Part shown: positions 50,553 through 62,296 of the stretch, piece by piece
Position numbering within the stretch: position 1 is the stretch's first letter
How the letters are laid out: each line of letters starts with the position of its first letter
Source: Siphonodentalium dalli
Lineage: Eukaryota; Mollusca; Scaphopoda; Gadilida; Siphonodentaliidae
NCBI GenBank assembly: GCA_032622095.1
Contig: CP136062.1
Span: 225,570,578 to 225,634,577 of the forward strand
DNA: 64,000 bases
Direction of reading: 5' to 3'
Notes under the pieces: generated by a model
Told to the model about the DNA's origin: nothing
Database searches by the model: none
Seen by the model: the letters and a program-made list of their open reading frames with translations, nothing else
Made by a program: the position numbers and the translations under genes

Positions 50553-50744
50553 TACACTATATGTATCTGATATATTTAGAACTTCATAGTAATCCATTCC
50601 AAAGTAAGACCACGTTTTAGCCAGGTTGTTTTGGAGTGAGAATGTTAGTAAAATTCACAGTTTTATATGATCACGGTTTTCTTGCATTAGGTTTGTTTCA
50701 TAAATCTGAACTGATATTCCTTCTGTCTGTGTATTCCTTCATGT

Positions 50745-51130
50745 AAACTGGTGCGTGTTTGGTCCATGATTCATGAACTATGGTGTGTGCGTGTGTGGTC
50801 CACAATTCATGAACTATGGTGTGTGTGTGGTCCATGATTCATGAACTATGGTGCATGTGTGGGCAATGATTCATGAACTATGGTGCATGTGTGTGGTCCA
50901 TGAATATGAACTATGGCGTGTTTTGTGGTCCATTATTCATGAACTATGGTGTGTGTGTTGTCCATGATTTATCAACTTTTATATGTGTGGTTCATAATTC
51001 ATGAACTCTGGTATCTGTGGTCCATGATTCATGAACTATGGTGTGTGTGGTTTGAACTCGGTGTATGTGATCCATGAACTCTGGTGTGAACATGTCGTCC
51101 ACGTTTCATGAACTCTGGTGTTGGTGTAGT
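50745..51130 (+). repeat. Degenerate 30-35-bp minisatellite
   Basis: About twelve imperfect units of gtggtccatgattcatgaac followed by tatggtgtgtgtg. Confidence 0.9.
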
Positions 51131-51376
51131 CAATTTCTGATGGGCATGTAATAACTGATTACGTGCCTTGTGTTCAACCCTCTTTCTTGTTAATATTTGG
51201 AGAGATTTGCTTGTATTTATTTCATTATTTAAAGACCATTGGAAGACTCTTGGATGCATTTCGAGCAGTGAAATGAATCTTGTAAAGGCCTTTAATTAAA
51301 TAGAGCTATTATGACGATAATTAGTTTAATCATCGTCCTCATTATGGAAATTTATATTTTTAGACAGTGAAATGAT

Positions 51377-51634
51377 TTAACATGACTGAAGCTTCCTGCA
51401 ATTTTGCGAAAACCCGGTGCCAATGAATTGTCTTATATATGTGGGTCATCCATAGGGAGCCTCTCATATATAAGACAATTGCTTGGCCTAACAATATTAT
51501 TAATTTGCCCTTGTAAGCCAGTGGATTATCTTATATATACAAGGCTCCCTATGGGAGACTCTATATAAGAGAATGCACAGGTACCAGGGCAGTCTTTAAT
51601 GCTGCACCATTGCAGCTCCCGTCATAAAAGGGTT
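51377..51634 (+). mobile_element. MITE-B copy 4, decayed
   Basis: The left end ttaacatgactgaagcttcc lacks CCCTTT, and the right end is ctcccgtcataaaagggttt. Both hairpin cores are mutated. Confidence 0.8.
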
Positions 51635-52044
51635 TGGAATATTTTATAATTTTTAATCATGAAAGTATCTAGATCTGTTCAAATAAACAGAAATTTATTT
51701 GTTATTTCTGTTCCAAATGTTAGTGATTTTATTTTAATTTATAAAACTGACAATAATACTGGTATATTTATACAAGAATACTGGTATATTTATACAAGAA
51801 TACTGGTATAGTTTAGCATGTACATGTCCTCATTTTAGCCTTTTCCCATTGAAACCTGTTCATTCATTGTGCATATCTGTTTTGTATATTTTTATTTTTT
51901 TATAAACCGTCATGATACTAATCAAGGAACATATTCTCAGGTTGTTTACAGTCTGCTTGTTTACTTTTGAAAATAAAAATGTAACAAGAGTTAAGGGTTT
52001 TTTATTCCACATGTTTCTAATGGGGGAGGGGGTGCTGAATTGGG
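51635..52044. other. Flank with a small tandem repeat
   Basis: Three units of aatactggtatatttatacaag lie at about 51754-51815. Nothing else is seen. Confidence 0.6.
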
Positions 52045-52075
52045 AGTTGTAGATAGTAATTCATTGATCATATTG

Positions 52076-52888
52076 GTAGCCAGCTTTTCAAATCGATTAC
52101 ATATGTAGCCAGCTTTTCAAATCGATCACATATGTAGCCAGCTTTCAAATCGATCACATATGTAGCCAGCTTTTAAATCGATTACATATGTAGCCAGCTT
52201 TCAAATCGATTACATATGTAGCCAGCTTTTCAAATCGATCACATATGTAGCCAGCTTTCAAATCGATCACATATGTAGCCAGCTTTCAAATCGATCACAT
52301 ATGTAGCCAGCTTTCAAATCGATTACATATGTAGCCAGCTTTCAAATCGATTACATATGTAGCCAGCTTTTCAAATCGATCACATATGTAGCCAGCTTTC
52401 AAATCGATTACATATGTAGCCAGCTTTCAAATCGATTACATATGTAGCCAGCTTTCAAATCGATCACATATGTAGCCAGCTTTTCAAATCGATTACATAT
52501 GTAGCCAGCTTTCAAATTGATCACATATGTAGCCAGCTTTCAAATCGATTACATATGTAGCCAGCTTTTAAAATCGATCGCATATATACCCAGCTTTTAA
52601 AATCAATCACATTCGTACCCAGCTTTTAAAATTGATCACATATGTAGCCAGCTTTCAAATCGATCACATATGTAGCCAGCTTTTCAAATCGATTACATAT
52701 GTAGCCAGCTTTCAAATCGATCACATATGTAGCCAGCTTTCAAATCGATTACATATGTAGCCAGCTTTTAAAATCGATCGCATATATACCCAGCTTTTAA
52801 AATCAATCACATTCGTACCCAGCTTTTAAAATTGATCACATATGGAGCCAGCGTTTCAATGGCACTCACATTCGTAGCCAGCTTTTCT
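52076..52888 (+). repeat. 28-29-bp minisatellite (left arm)
   Basis: About 28 units of gtagccagctttcaaatcga and tcacatat. A block with tatatacccagc and cattcgtacccagc variants occurs twice (about 52575 and 52775), showing a duplicated stretch of about 190 bp. Confidence 0.97.
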
Positions 52889-53094
52889 TATTCGTGTGGT
52901 CTAATGAACGAGACTAATTGCTTGACTAATCACATTCTTGAGCAGATGAGTGAAACACAACTCATACATTTATAAGGGAAGAAATACATTAAATATTAGT
53001 TAATAATTTTTGACCAATGTCATGAAACTGCTCGAGTTCTATTATAGTTCATGCGATGACATCATATATCTTGTCATAAAACGATGAATTTGAA

Positions 53095-53445
53095 AAGCTA
53101 GCTTCAGATGTGATCGCCTGGGAAAAGCTGGCTACAGATGTGATCGCCTGGGAAAAGCCAGCTACAGATGTGATCGCCTGGGAAAAGCTGGCTACAGATG
53201 TGATTGCCTGGGAAAAGCTAGCTACAGATGTGATCGCCTGGGAAAAGCTGGCTACAGATGTGATCGCCTGGGAAAAGCCAGCTACAGATGTGATCGCCTG
53301 GGAAAAGCTGGCTACAGATGTGATCGCCTGGGAAAAGCTGGCTACAGATGTGATCGCCTGGGAAAAGCCAGCTACAGATGTGATCGCCTGGGAAAAGCTA
53401 GCTACAGATGTGATCGCCTGGGAAAAGCTAGCTACAGATGTGATT
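53095..53445 (-). repeat. 30-bp minisatellite (right arm, inverted)
   Basis: About 11.5 units of gctggctacagatgtgatcg and cctgggaaaa. The period keeps frames open on both strands (VIAWEKLATD repeats on the plus strand), giving ORFs that are not genes. Confidence 0.97.
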
Positions 53446-53633
53446 GGTGCCAGTGACAAGGACTCCATCAGCATGAATTACATCTACAACTCACGAGTTC
53501 ATGTATTCAGGTTCCAACATTTAAAAATAAGGTCACGTGGAATACTTGTGTCAAAAATATTCATATTATCAGTGCAACTGAAAGGTTCGGGTTCACCAGC
53601 TGACCAGGAACTATTTTGTTTAATAAACAGGTT

Positions 53634-54250
53634 AATCAATTGGTTTTGATAATTACGTGACACAATTTACTGGGTGCCAGATAAACAAAACAGTCAGTTT
53701 CTCAGGGATTGCCGCATCACAAAAAATATATTGAATATATTTATGACCTTCCATATATAACTAAATAAATACCTCCCATTCCCCAATTGGATTGAACACT
53801 CTACCGCGGAAGTTGTTGGAAGCAAGGTGCAAATCTAGCCGGTGTAGCCGGACAGACCGGCTATTACATTCACCTGGGAACGGGATTACCCGCCTCCCAG
53901 ACAACCTGTCCTGCTATTTTCGGGTTGGTTTCGCCTGATACATACGGGCGAATTCGCCTGAAATTGTTAATAGAAATATGTTCTTTGATGAATTCCAAAA
54001 ATTTCTAATAAAATATAAATATCTGCCTCCCTCATCACTTTGAATGAAAAAAATCCCTGAGAAACGATGCATAAGGGAAGTCCATCCAATACTGAGAAAC
54101 AAACTATTAATTTTATCTGGCCTATGTATAAGGGAAAAACATCCAATTCTGAAAAAATACTCTTTTTTTTTTCCGCTTCGCTCACTCCGGTTTTACAAGC
54201 ACCGACTCCTCTGGTGAATGATGTCAAATAATCATCAAAACCAATTGATT
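53634..54250. mobile_element. MITE with AATCAATTGGTTTTGATAAT ends
   Basis: The left end is mirrored by atcatcaaaaccaattgatt at 54231-54250. Inside, a second inverted pair (ccagataaa...cagtttctcaggg with ccctgagaaac...ttatctgg) is seen. No gene. Confidence 0.75.
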
Positions 54251-55059
54251 ACTCTCTAATTATGCCTGACCCCGTCCATCATAAGAGCATTTCACTTAAT
54301 AACAGTTTTAATTATTGGATTTCATTGTCCGTTGGCATGGTAATGCCCTGCTTGGGGAAATGGATATCCACATACTACGGTTTCTGTCCATTCCATTCGT
54401 TGTGACATGAACAAAATAAATGAACACAAACAGCTAGTATACATCTTTATTCATCAGCTAAAATTAACACTAGACAATTACAAGATAGGATACAATAATA
54501 ATAAGATACAAAAATAAAGATAAAATGTCAGATCGTATTTCACTATACGTTATTTAAAACAAAACGTCATACAACACAGACACAAGGCAACATTTCATAC
54601 TATATGAACTGCCCTGCTATCCTGACCAGGAATTATTCCAGAATATTTAAGAATGGTATATGGCACCATGAATAAACTGGAATATTCTAGAATAATCCAG
54701 ATTATTCAAGGATCTTCTGCTTTAATTTGTTGCAAAATCTGTAAATAACTTAATTCCTGTTTATTCATCCTTATTCTAGCCTCAAACTGGAAATATTCCA
54801 GATAATTCAAGGTTATTCTTTTCTAATTTTAGTTACAACATTCTTGTTTATTATGTAAATTTCACTGATTTTATATTGTTTTCTCACAATTCATGTTTAG
54901 TACCAGGAATAAATTTTAGACTTGAATAACGAACTTGAATTATGCAGGAATATTCCAGAATATTCTAGAGTATTCCACTTGGAATAACAGGAAAGCAGGG
55001 CGGTTCCTTCAAGATAAGAAAAGACTGAAGCCAATAAAAACCTTTCTGTGCCCAAATGT
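54251..55059. other. Intergenic, with gaatattccag-type motifs
   Basis: Between 54625 and 54990 the motif gaatattc(c/t)aga is repeated many times in both orientations. No ORF of interest. Confidence 0.5.
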
Positions 55060-55122
55060 TTAACCCTTTGAGTGCCAGGGGCCGATCTCATCGGCCCTAA
55101 TTTACGGTCTGTAAAATCGGCC

Positions 55123-55162
<40 letters not shown>

Positions 55163-55506
55163 TTTGTTTTTTTTGTTTTAATATATTTTTTTGGGTTGAA
55201 TTTTTTTTGGGTATGCTTAAGCATGCTATAGCGAATTTAAAAACAAACTGGATAAAACCTTAGGGGCATGTTATAACTCAAAACTATCACCAATTATTCA
55301 TAGTAATAATTTTGATGCCCATAAAAAACATAAGATTCCCTGGCACTAAACCTACTAAATATACCTGTTAAAGAATATAAGAAAAAATTATTAAAATTGT
55401 AAAAAATAATAACAAAAGATGGTCGACTCGCATATATAAGAGAATGCATTGGCACAGGGTATATGGGTTGATACAAAAATCGTACCTCAGGCACTCAAAT
55501 GGTTAA
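55060..55506 (+). mobile_element. MITE-C copy 2
   Basis: It runs from TTAACCCTTTGAGTGCCAGG to aggcactcaaatggttaa. It shares cgatctcatcggccctaatt and ggtatgcttaagcatgc with copy 1. A poly(A) run of about 36 lies at 55124-55159. Only half of the core hairpin remains (gactcgcatatataagagaa). Confidence 0.88.
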
Positions 55507-55700
55507 ACCAAGGGAATACTACGCCCTGGCACTGTAGCTGATAACGAGATGAATCTCCAATTTTTAAGAAATCATAGTCATAAAAAGATATCAATATATA
55601 ATATAACATGATGCTAAAATTACCCACAACCAGAGCTAATATATATAAAAATCAGAAAAACTTCATCATATACTTACAGACATATTGTGCGTTTATTTCA

Positions 55701-55803
55701 GTGTGTCAAACTGAGGAATGATTGTCCCACTATGCCTACTGGAAGAATCTGGCACTCAAGTTATATTATCGAAAATATCAACCGATTCGATCGTACCATT
55801 TGA
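55701..55803 (+). CDS. Possible exon, unsupported
   Basis: After a good acceptor (gtttatttcag), one frame reads CVKLRNDCPTMPTGRIWHSS, then YIIENINRFDRTI and a stop. Composition is protein-like and two cysteines are present. A weak internal donor (tcaa/gttata) would leave phase 1, which could join the candidate at 59805. Could be chance. Confidence 0.2.
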
Positions 55804-55909
55804 GAGAACACAACGTTTGAAGTACATGCAATTGTAAATATTTATTCTTTGATTCCAGGTGAATTACTTGTTGATAAACAAAGGGTAATGATGCTGCCAA
55901 CGAGTGTCA

Positions 55910-56120
55910 CATATATCCTAAATAATGGACCCCTAAACCACAGCAGAATTATGGGAAATTTTTCAGGATTTAGTCGGAAATATGGCTTTCTGCCATTCAT
56001 CGGAAAGCTCTCATCAAGAGCTTTCCGATGAATGGCAACAAGCCATATTTCCGACTAAATCCTTAAAAATTTCCCATAATTCTGCTGTGGTTAAAGGGTC
56101 ATATACTTCGGGCATTACTG
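55910..56120. mobile_element. MITE-E copy 5
   Basis: Hairpin arms with cacagcagaattatgggaaa and tttagtcggaaatatggctt. The right end gggcattactg/TA is intact and the left end is decayed. Confidence 0.85.
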
Positions 56121-56511
56121 TATAATCAACATACAAGAATGGTGTTATTTAGACATAAATTTATGAGCAAAACCACTTTATGCAAGATTGTTCTCTATTC
56201 ATACGTAATCACTCCAAGAAATCCATCTTTAAAACACTAGGTTTATGACAGATAGAAATTCTGGAAGCTTATGATGAAGTTTTTCTGTCATCTTTACAAA
56301 AAATTAGTCAATCATATGTTACAGAGATAACAGTTACAGTATCGTCTTAATTCTATCGAGACCATAACAACTATAGACGGTTGTGTCATTTCTTACCACA
56401 ACGGCTGAGAACAGCCGAAAACAAATTGTTATGCTGATCAGGTCAAAGTCACTCAGGTCACTGGAGAATGCTACTTTTAAAAACATTTCCATAAATCACT
56501 GCCTTAATTGC

Positions 56512-56958
56512 TTAACCCTTTACCCAACAGAACGGCCCTGTGCCAATACATTCTCTTGTATATGCGAGTCGACCATAGGTCGCCTCGCATATATAAGAGA
56601 ATGCATTGGCTTAACACATATTAAAAATGATAAAATTGTCAAAGAATGTAGAAAAATATTATAAAAATTGTTAAAAAATGTAAGAAAAAATTATAAAATT
56701 GTTAAAGAATGTAAGAAAAAATGGTAAAAAGTGTTAAAAAAGAATTTTTTAGGCCAATGCATTCTCTTATATATGCGAGGCGACCTATGGTCGACTCGCA
56801 TATATAAGAGAATGCATTGGCACAGGGCACAACTGTAACCATCACAATGTGGTCAATGAACCGGTTCCAATGATATCCATTGATACAGACCGAAGATATT
56901 TTAGGCTGTTGAAGCTTTATTTGGGCGTTTTTGGCCGTTTTGTTGGGTAAAGGGTTAA
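56512..56958 (+). mobile_element. MITE-A copy 2
   Basis: It runs from TTAACCCTTTACCCAACAGA to TTTGTTGGGTAAAGGGTTAA with two intact core hairpins. The A/T-rich spacer is longer than in copy 1, with ttgttaaagaatgtaagaaa repeated. Confidence 0.92.
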
Positions 56959-57341
56959 TACATTTAGTACCATATGTGATCAAAACCACATCAAAGCTAC
57001 CTGAAACCCATATCTCTGTAGAATATGTTTGTAATTAGCATGCAAAATGTATGTCATAAAAAAGCCTATTGCCAACAAAGCTCAATTTGAGAAATTTAAA
57101 AGATACTAAGCATTTCCAACTTATAGAGTAATCATGAATTAAAAGAATTTGTATATTTATATATATATAAAAAAGAAAACAATCCTCTTTGAGAGTGTGA
57201 GTATAATAAAATACATGCTTCATTTTAATCCGAAGTCCTCGACATGCGTCCAAATATAAAACTGGAGATATATACCACAGCAAGTACAGTTCTAAAGTTT
57301 TCTTGTCATTTTCACATATGATAATATGTCACTCTAAAATA
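56959..57341. other. Nothing recognised
   Basis: AT-rich sequence without identifiable features. Confidence 0.4.
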
Positions 57342-58304
57342 TCTCTAGGGATCCAGGCCCACTCGCCCCAGGGCCAGCTCGCCCCAGGCCGTTTTTGGGG
57401 CGAGCTGGCCCACCTTTCAGGGGCGAGCTGGCGAGGGTATTACATTTGTATTAAAGTTGTAAATAAGTTAATATATATTAATATATTAATTTCTTAAGTT
57501 CAGATTATGATATATTTCAGAGTTATGTCCATCAATTTTGACATTTAGATTACTTTAGGCACGTTTGTTAGCAAAGATAATATAGCCATGCAGTTTATCA
57601 CACTAGTTGGTTTGAACGACGAACCGGCGAATTCATAAATAACAATAATGAACTGTTTTCACATTCTGGATATTAAAGTTTCTCTTATTCTCTGAGTTCA
57701 TCTCACTATCTCTGGAGTTTGGGAAACCATTAGAAGCCGTTATTATATCCCCATTCATATCCTATCAAAACAATAGAAGCAGGTTGTTTACACAGTAACC
57801 AATCGACTAATCACGCCTCACACTTCAGAGGATGAGATGGCTTCAGTGTGATAGATAATCACTTTCATATGCCGACCACATACCGTATATAAGCAGTGTA
57901 ATATTTATCTGACATCATAACCACAAATATATTCCGTTGTATCTGCGACTATATACAACGGCAGTGGCTCGACTCAAGCACATTTTGGATCGAGGAATGG
58001 AGTATATTCCGACATGACGTTCGGACAAATAATGATCTCGAATGTGTGTATATTTAACTCAACATTCCAAATTCAATGATACACATCTTGGGTATCAGTT
58101 GACCGATTTGGGTATCACTTTGTATGGTATCACTTGACTGTAAGCCAGAGAAAGCAAGCAAAACGACCCCAAAACGACAACTTAAATAAGACATTATCCC
58201 TTGGGGCGAGCTGGCCCGGGGCGAGCTGGCTCGGGGCGAGCTGGCCCAGGTCGACTGGGGCGAGCTGGCCCTGTGGCGAGTGGGCCCGTTTCCATCTCTA
58301 GAGG
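57342..58304. mobile_element. Element with GGGCGAGCTGGCCC sub-terminal repeats
   Basis: The left end tctctagggatccaggccca and right end tgggcccgtttccatctcta form an imperfect inverted repeat. Left and right sub-terminal zones contain at least three and six copies of ggggcgagctggccc or its complement. The interior of about 770 bp has ordinary AT-rich sequence and no transposase ORF. Confidence 0.85.
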
Positions 58305-59511
58305 TGTGTGTGTGACAATAAATACTTTCTTATTGTATGCTGTGAGTTGGATGTTAATTTTTCAATGATGTTTATTAAATTATTATATACATACAACGTA
58401 CATTGGTAGGCATCGGCTATACATGGATACAAATTAGTTTCAATTTGTAAAATCAATATTCACTACCTAGGTCATAATAAAAATTAATATTCACTACCTA
58501 CTAGGTACCTAGGTCATAATAAAAACTCAATTACCAGCAATTTCTAATAATAATTACAATATATATATATATATAAAATAAGCATTAAAATCAGTGGTGA
58601 TCAAACATAACTGGGTGCCAAATATATGAGTGTATAAATACCTGTGACCAGTCCATAAAAAAGAAGTTGTACCAGGGGTGCTATCATGCATACCCCCACG
58701 GTATCAAATTAAAAAATAAAAGTGGTTCTGCTAATATGCTATGATGCTGGTGGTCCTGGTGAATTTCTATGGTGTGGGTATGGCAAACTGATGCCGTTAC
58801 GAAAAAGTACCGTTATTTTTTTCTAAAGTAGTCATTTTCATGGTGTTTGGCAAATCCGAGCGATTTGAGAAAAAAACAATATGTGTATGAAACATTCAAG
58901 AACATAGATATTTTTTAAAAATATAATAAACCCTGCGCTGGTTGTTTCCAAAATGACGTGAATAACCATCCTGATTATCAATAACTAATACAACCAGTAT
59001 AAAAATATTTCGCAATAAATTTGTTTTCAATGTTTGATATGCAAAATGGCATTTCCTGATTATGTTCAGATTATCGGAACACCGCGAAAAAGACACATTA
59101 AATTTTTTTTATAACAGTACTTTTTTTGTTAACAGCATTAGTTTGCCCTAACAACATCATAGCAATTCAGCAGGACCCAACCGCATCATAGAACATTAGA
59201 CACTTGACCCGGAGTGGAATGGAATAGTTTACTGGGTATTGTGTGGTACTTTAGTATCTAAGCTCGGGGGAAATTTTCACTGTCTGAGCAACAGAATATT
59301 TATTTTGTTTGACCGAGATTCGAACACCAGATTAAAAAAAATTAAAACAAAAATAATTTATAGAAAATCCACTAATTCATATACAATACAATATTTTCAA
59401 AACAATTATAAGAAAAGCACTGACTGGCACGTTTGGGATTTTAAGGCATATTTTGGTAACTTATTTATCAAGACAGGTGTAGGCCATTAACCAGGTGTAG
59501 CTACGTGTACA
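58305..59511. other. Intergenic, small repeats only
   Basis: actacctaggtcataataaa is doubled at 58461-58530. Short ORFs have no support. Confidence 0.45.
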
Positions 59512-59710
59512 TATGGAATACTATTAGGGCCACTTCCTAATGGTGCATACCGAAAGATACAAATGTCGTACATTTTGGCGTTTGTGTCGCTTTCGGCTGC
59601 TGCCAAAACATGTGGTAATGACATTGTGTCGCTTCGGCGTGCGACTAATGGTGCACATTTTGTTGCTTTCCAGAATCGCCATAAGGAAGTGGCCCTAATA
59701 GTATTCCATA
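59512..59710. mobile_element. Element L copy 2, compact palindromic MITE
   Basis: catatggaatactattaggg ccacttcct at the left is mirrored by aggaagtggccctaatagta at the right. Inside are gtgtcgctttcgg and cacattttg motifs, as in copy 1. Confidence 0.85.
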
Positions 59711-59804
59711 TGTACGTGTAATGCGTGTCATGAAAGTCACCTAACTCACATGATCATTTCGCTTACACAGTGCCTTATGTTAATGAAAGATTTTCAAGTG
59801 AGTT

Positions 59805-59938
59805 ATGCAGGCAATGGGAGAATGGGATTTTCTCATGCGGAAAGATGTTATTTTGATCGAAGCCAATTAAGCATATTGGTGGACTCAGTGTGGACAGCTT
59901 GTCCTCACAACCCAGCTATTGTTTACACGTTCGTTTGA
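59805..59938 (+). CDS. Possible exon, unsupported
   Basis: After the acceptor-like gagttatgcag the frame reads NGRMGFSHAERCYFDRSQLS, then ILVDSVWTACPHNPAIVYTF and V before TGA. Composition is protein-like and non-repetitive. The only downstream donor (ttc/gtttga) is weak. It may be an exon of the gene ending at 61899, a terminal exon, or an old coding fragment. Confidence 0.25.
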
Positions 59939-60061
59939 TACAAGTATGGCCAATATCTATAAATATGTAGGTTTGCTGCTAAAAGATTATGTGACATTTC
60001 CTGTCGATAGTAATACCATATAGTAACACACGCTACAAGTACAAGTTGCTAAATCTAGCTA

Positions 60062-60275
60062 TTAACCCTTTCATGACGGGAGATGTGCTGGTGCAGCATT
60101 AGAGACCCTGTGCCAGTGCATTATCTTATATACGTGAGTCTCACATAGGGAGCCTCGCATATATAAGAGAATCCACTGTCATGCAAGGTCGAGATAAACA
60201 TTGTTTGGCAATGCATTCTCTTATATTTGGGAGTCTCGCATATATAAGAGGAAGCTCCAGTCATATAAAGGTTAA
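60062..60275 (+). mobile_element. MITE-B copy 5
   Basis: It runs from TTAACCCTTTCATGACGGGA to ctccagtcatataaaggttaa. The second hairpin core is truncated. Confidence 0.85.
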
Positions 60276-60802
60276 CGTACTTATATTGCCAGCCAGAAAA
60301 GTTGAGCAAACAAAACTAAATTTTGGAATTTTCTTCAAGAAAGCCCGGTTCTCACTCCTTTTGGGTTTGGGTTTGGGTTGACCTCTATGCAGGGTTTCAA
60401 GGGTTTTATGGAGGGTGGATATTGCTAAAAGCCACATGGTTGATTCTTCCTGATTACGTCGTGATTGCGTTGTTAAATAACACACTGTTTTGAGTTATTC
60501 ATAAGTTATGATGATGTAGGTCAGGTCCAGATGGATGTTAGCCGCTGAAGGTTGATCAGGAATAAAATTAGTTCATGAAATGCAGTGGAATCGGACATAG
60601 AAATAAATAATTGGTGATCGGTTTCCTCTACCAATGTTAGCGATGTTATGAAAAATAGCCGGATTTAACTGACGTTTTTGTCACAAAATTGATGGTTCAA
60701 ACAATATCAATATTATTTAGTGTTAAATGACAACACCCTTATTACGTACGGAGCCCTTTAGTTTGTTAACAATAAAATGCAATGATTTCTTGTCTCTATC
60801 TA
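60276..60802. other. Nothing recognised
   Basis: No repeat or coding signal was identified. Confidence 0.4.
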
Positions 60803-61015
60803 CAGTAATGCCCGAAGTATATGACCCTTTAACCACAGCAGAATTATGAGAAATTTTTCAGGATTTAGTCGGAAATATGGCTTGCTACCATTCAACAGAA
60901 AGCTCTCGGTGAGAGCTTTCCAATGAATGGCAACAAGCCATATTTCTGACTAAATCATGAAAAATTTCCCATAATTCTGCTGTGGTTCAGGGGTCGATTA
61001 TTTAGGACATTACTG
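60803..61015. mobile_element. MITE-E copy 6
   Basis: TA/CAGTAATGCCCGAAGTATA to ttatttaggacattactg/TA; a near-perfect hairpin with aaagctctcggtgagagctt at the turn. Confidence 0.9.
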
Positions 61016-61284
61016 TACTTATATTACTGTAGACGTTCAGTATTAAATTATTGACTGATTTACGGATACTATCTGTAGATATTTTCAGTTTGTTGATGCA
61101 CTGAGATCTCCCCCATGGCTGTAGGGGCCCCATTCCTCCCAACCCCTAGTTGAAACCCTGCATTTATGTTAAGGACAATAGATACTCAATTTATCAAGCA
61201 GGAAAGTGTGGCATATATGCCATGAAATCTGGCAAAGGTGACTTTAAAGAAAATGAATAGTAAAATATTTAATTTTACCATAAT

Positions 61285-61360
61285 TATTTCCATACTTATT
61301 ACCATACTTATTACCATACTTATTACCATACTTATTACCATACTTATTACCATACTTATT
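61285..61360 (+). repeat. 12-bp tandem repeat
   Basis: Six units of ttaccatactta. Confidence 0.95.
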
Positions 61361-61527
61361 TCATAATAATTGAAGACTAACTGGTAACAGTATTGACCTA
61401 AAAATCCTATGTAGAGTTTTGATAATATAAAATATTTTCATATGAGTACATGTTTACCTCAGAGACAGACAACTTAAAGTTGGAGATTGCTAATTTGGGC
61501 ATAAAGTTTCAGTTTTCATCAGAAAAT

Positions 61528-61642
61528 TTGTTTTAATATTATTTAGCCAAAATGCACATATTTAAGTGACGGTTATTTCAATTTTTCTTAATATTATTTA
61601 GCCAAAATGCACATATTAGTGACGGTTATTTCAATTTTTCTT
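61528..61642 (+). repeat. Tandem duplication of about 54 bp
   Basis: Two copies of aatattatttagccaaaatg, cacatatt and gacggttatttcaatttttc. It lies just upstream of the second-gene exon. Confidence 0.9.
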
Positions 61643-61716
61643 TACATTGATGTTTATCCAGTATTTCCAATAAATTGAGTACCTATCGTCCTAACTTCCT
61701 TTGATTAGAATTGCAG

Positions 61717-61899
61717 CACGAGAGCGAGGATAGTGAGAACGACGAGAGCGAGGAGATTTGTGGAGACCTGTTGTGCACCGGTCGTTGCTGGTGTTACATC
61801 TGGGCAGCCCGGGCAGCTATCACACATGGAGCAGATGTTCCCATCGCCAACGAGACTCTCTGCCGTGTAGAATACAGTCTTCTCAATATCTGCAAATAA
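61717..61899 (+). CDS. Terminal exon of a second gene, acidic then six cysteines
   Basis: The acceptor is tttgattagaattgcag and the stop TAA is at 61897-61899. The 60 residues read HESEDSENDESEEICGDLLC, then TGRCWCYIWAARAAITHGAD and VPIANETLCRVEYSLLNICK. An acidic spacer is followed by cysteines at 15, 20, 24, 26, 49 and 59. Codons end mostly in C or G, as in the LBP/BPI exons, so coding is likely. NETL is a glycosylation sequon. It is probably an extracellular domain. I do not recognise the family. The reading frame needs phase 0 from an upstream exon that I cannot fix with confidence. Confidence 0.65.
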   Translation, partial: HESEDSENDESEEICGDLLCTGRCWCYIWAARAAITHGADVPIANETLCRVEYSLLNICK

Positions 61900-61974
61900 T
61901 GATAAATATATGTAACTGTATAGGGTTCATACAAGGGGGGGGGGGGGGGTGTCAGTTACTTAACCAAATTATTA

Positions 61975-62285
61975 ATTACAATTAGTTTACAAACCATCAA
62001 TCACAAATGCATTTACAATTAGTTTACAAACTATCAATCACAAATGCATTTACAATTAGTTTACAAACTATCAATCACAAATGCATTTACAATTAGTTTA
62101 CAAACCATCAATCACAAATGCATTTACAATTAGTTTACAAACCATCAATCACAAATGAATTTACAATTAGTTTACAAACCATCAATCACAAATGCATTTA
62201 CAATTAGTTTACAAACCATCAATCACAAATGCATTTACAATTAGTTTACAAACCATCAATCACAAATGCATTTACAACTAGTTTC
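61975..62285 (+). repeat. 37-bp minisatellite, eight units
   Basis: The unit is aatcacaaatgcatttacaa and ttagtttacaaaccatc. It begins about 75 bases after the stop of the second-gene exon and so may lie in its 3' UTR. A G-run of about 16 precedes it (61936-61951). Confidence 0.97.
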
Positions 62286-62296
62286 AAAAAACAGAA

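Larger units (their letters stand above)
52045..53491. mobile_element. Foldback element with a minisatellite in each arm
   Basis: agttgtagatagtaattcat at 52045 is mirrored by atgaattacatctacaact at 53473-53491. The left arm then holds a 28-bp array (gtagccagctttcaaatcga) and the right arm a 30-bp array that, on the opposite strand, reads gtagccagcttttcccaggc. The arms share the gtagccagctttt half and differ in the rest. A spacer of about 200 bp separates them. Confidence 0.8.

Noticed and set aside
53440-53508. Exon of a downstream gene (GASDKDSISMNYIYN)
   Set aside because: Part of it is inverted at 52045 as the end of the foldback, and its donor phase fits no later candidate exon.
53049-53649. 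Mirror ORFs of 141 and 179 codons
   Set aside because: Both are translations of a 30-bp repeat on opposite strands.
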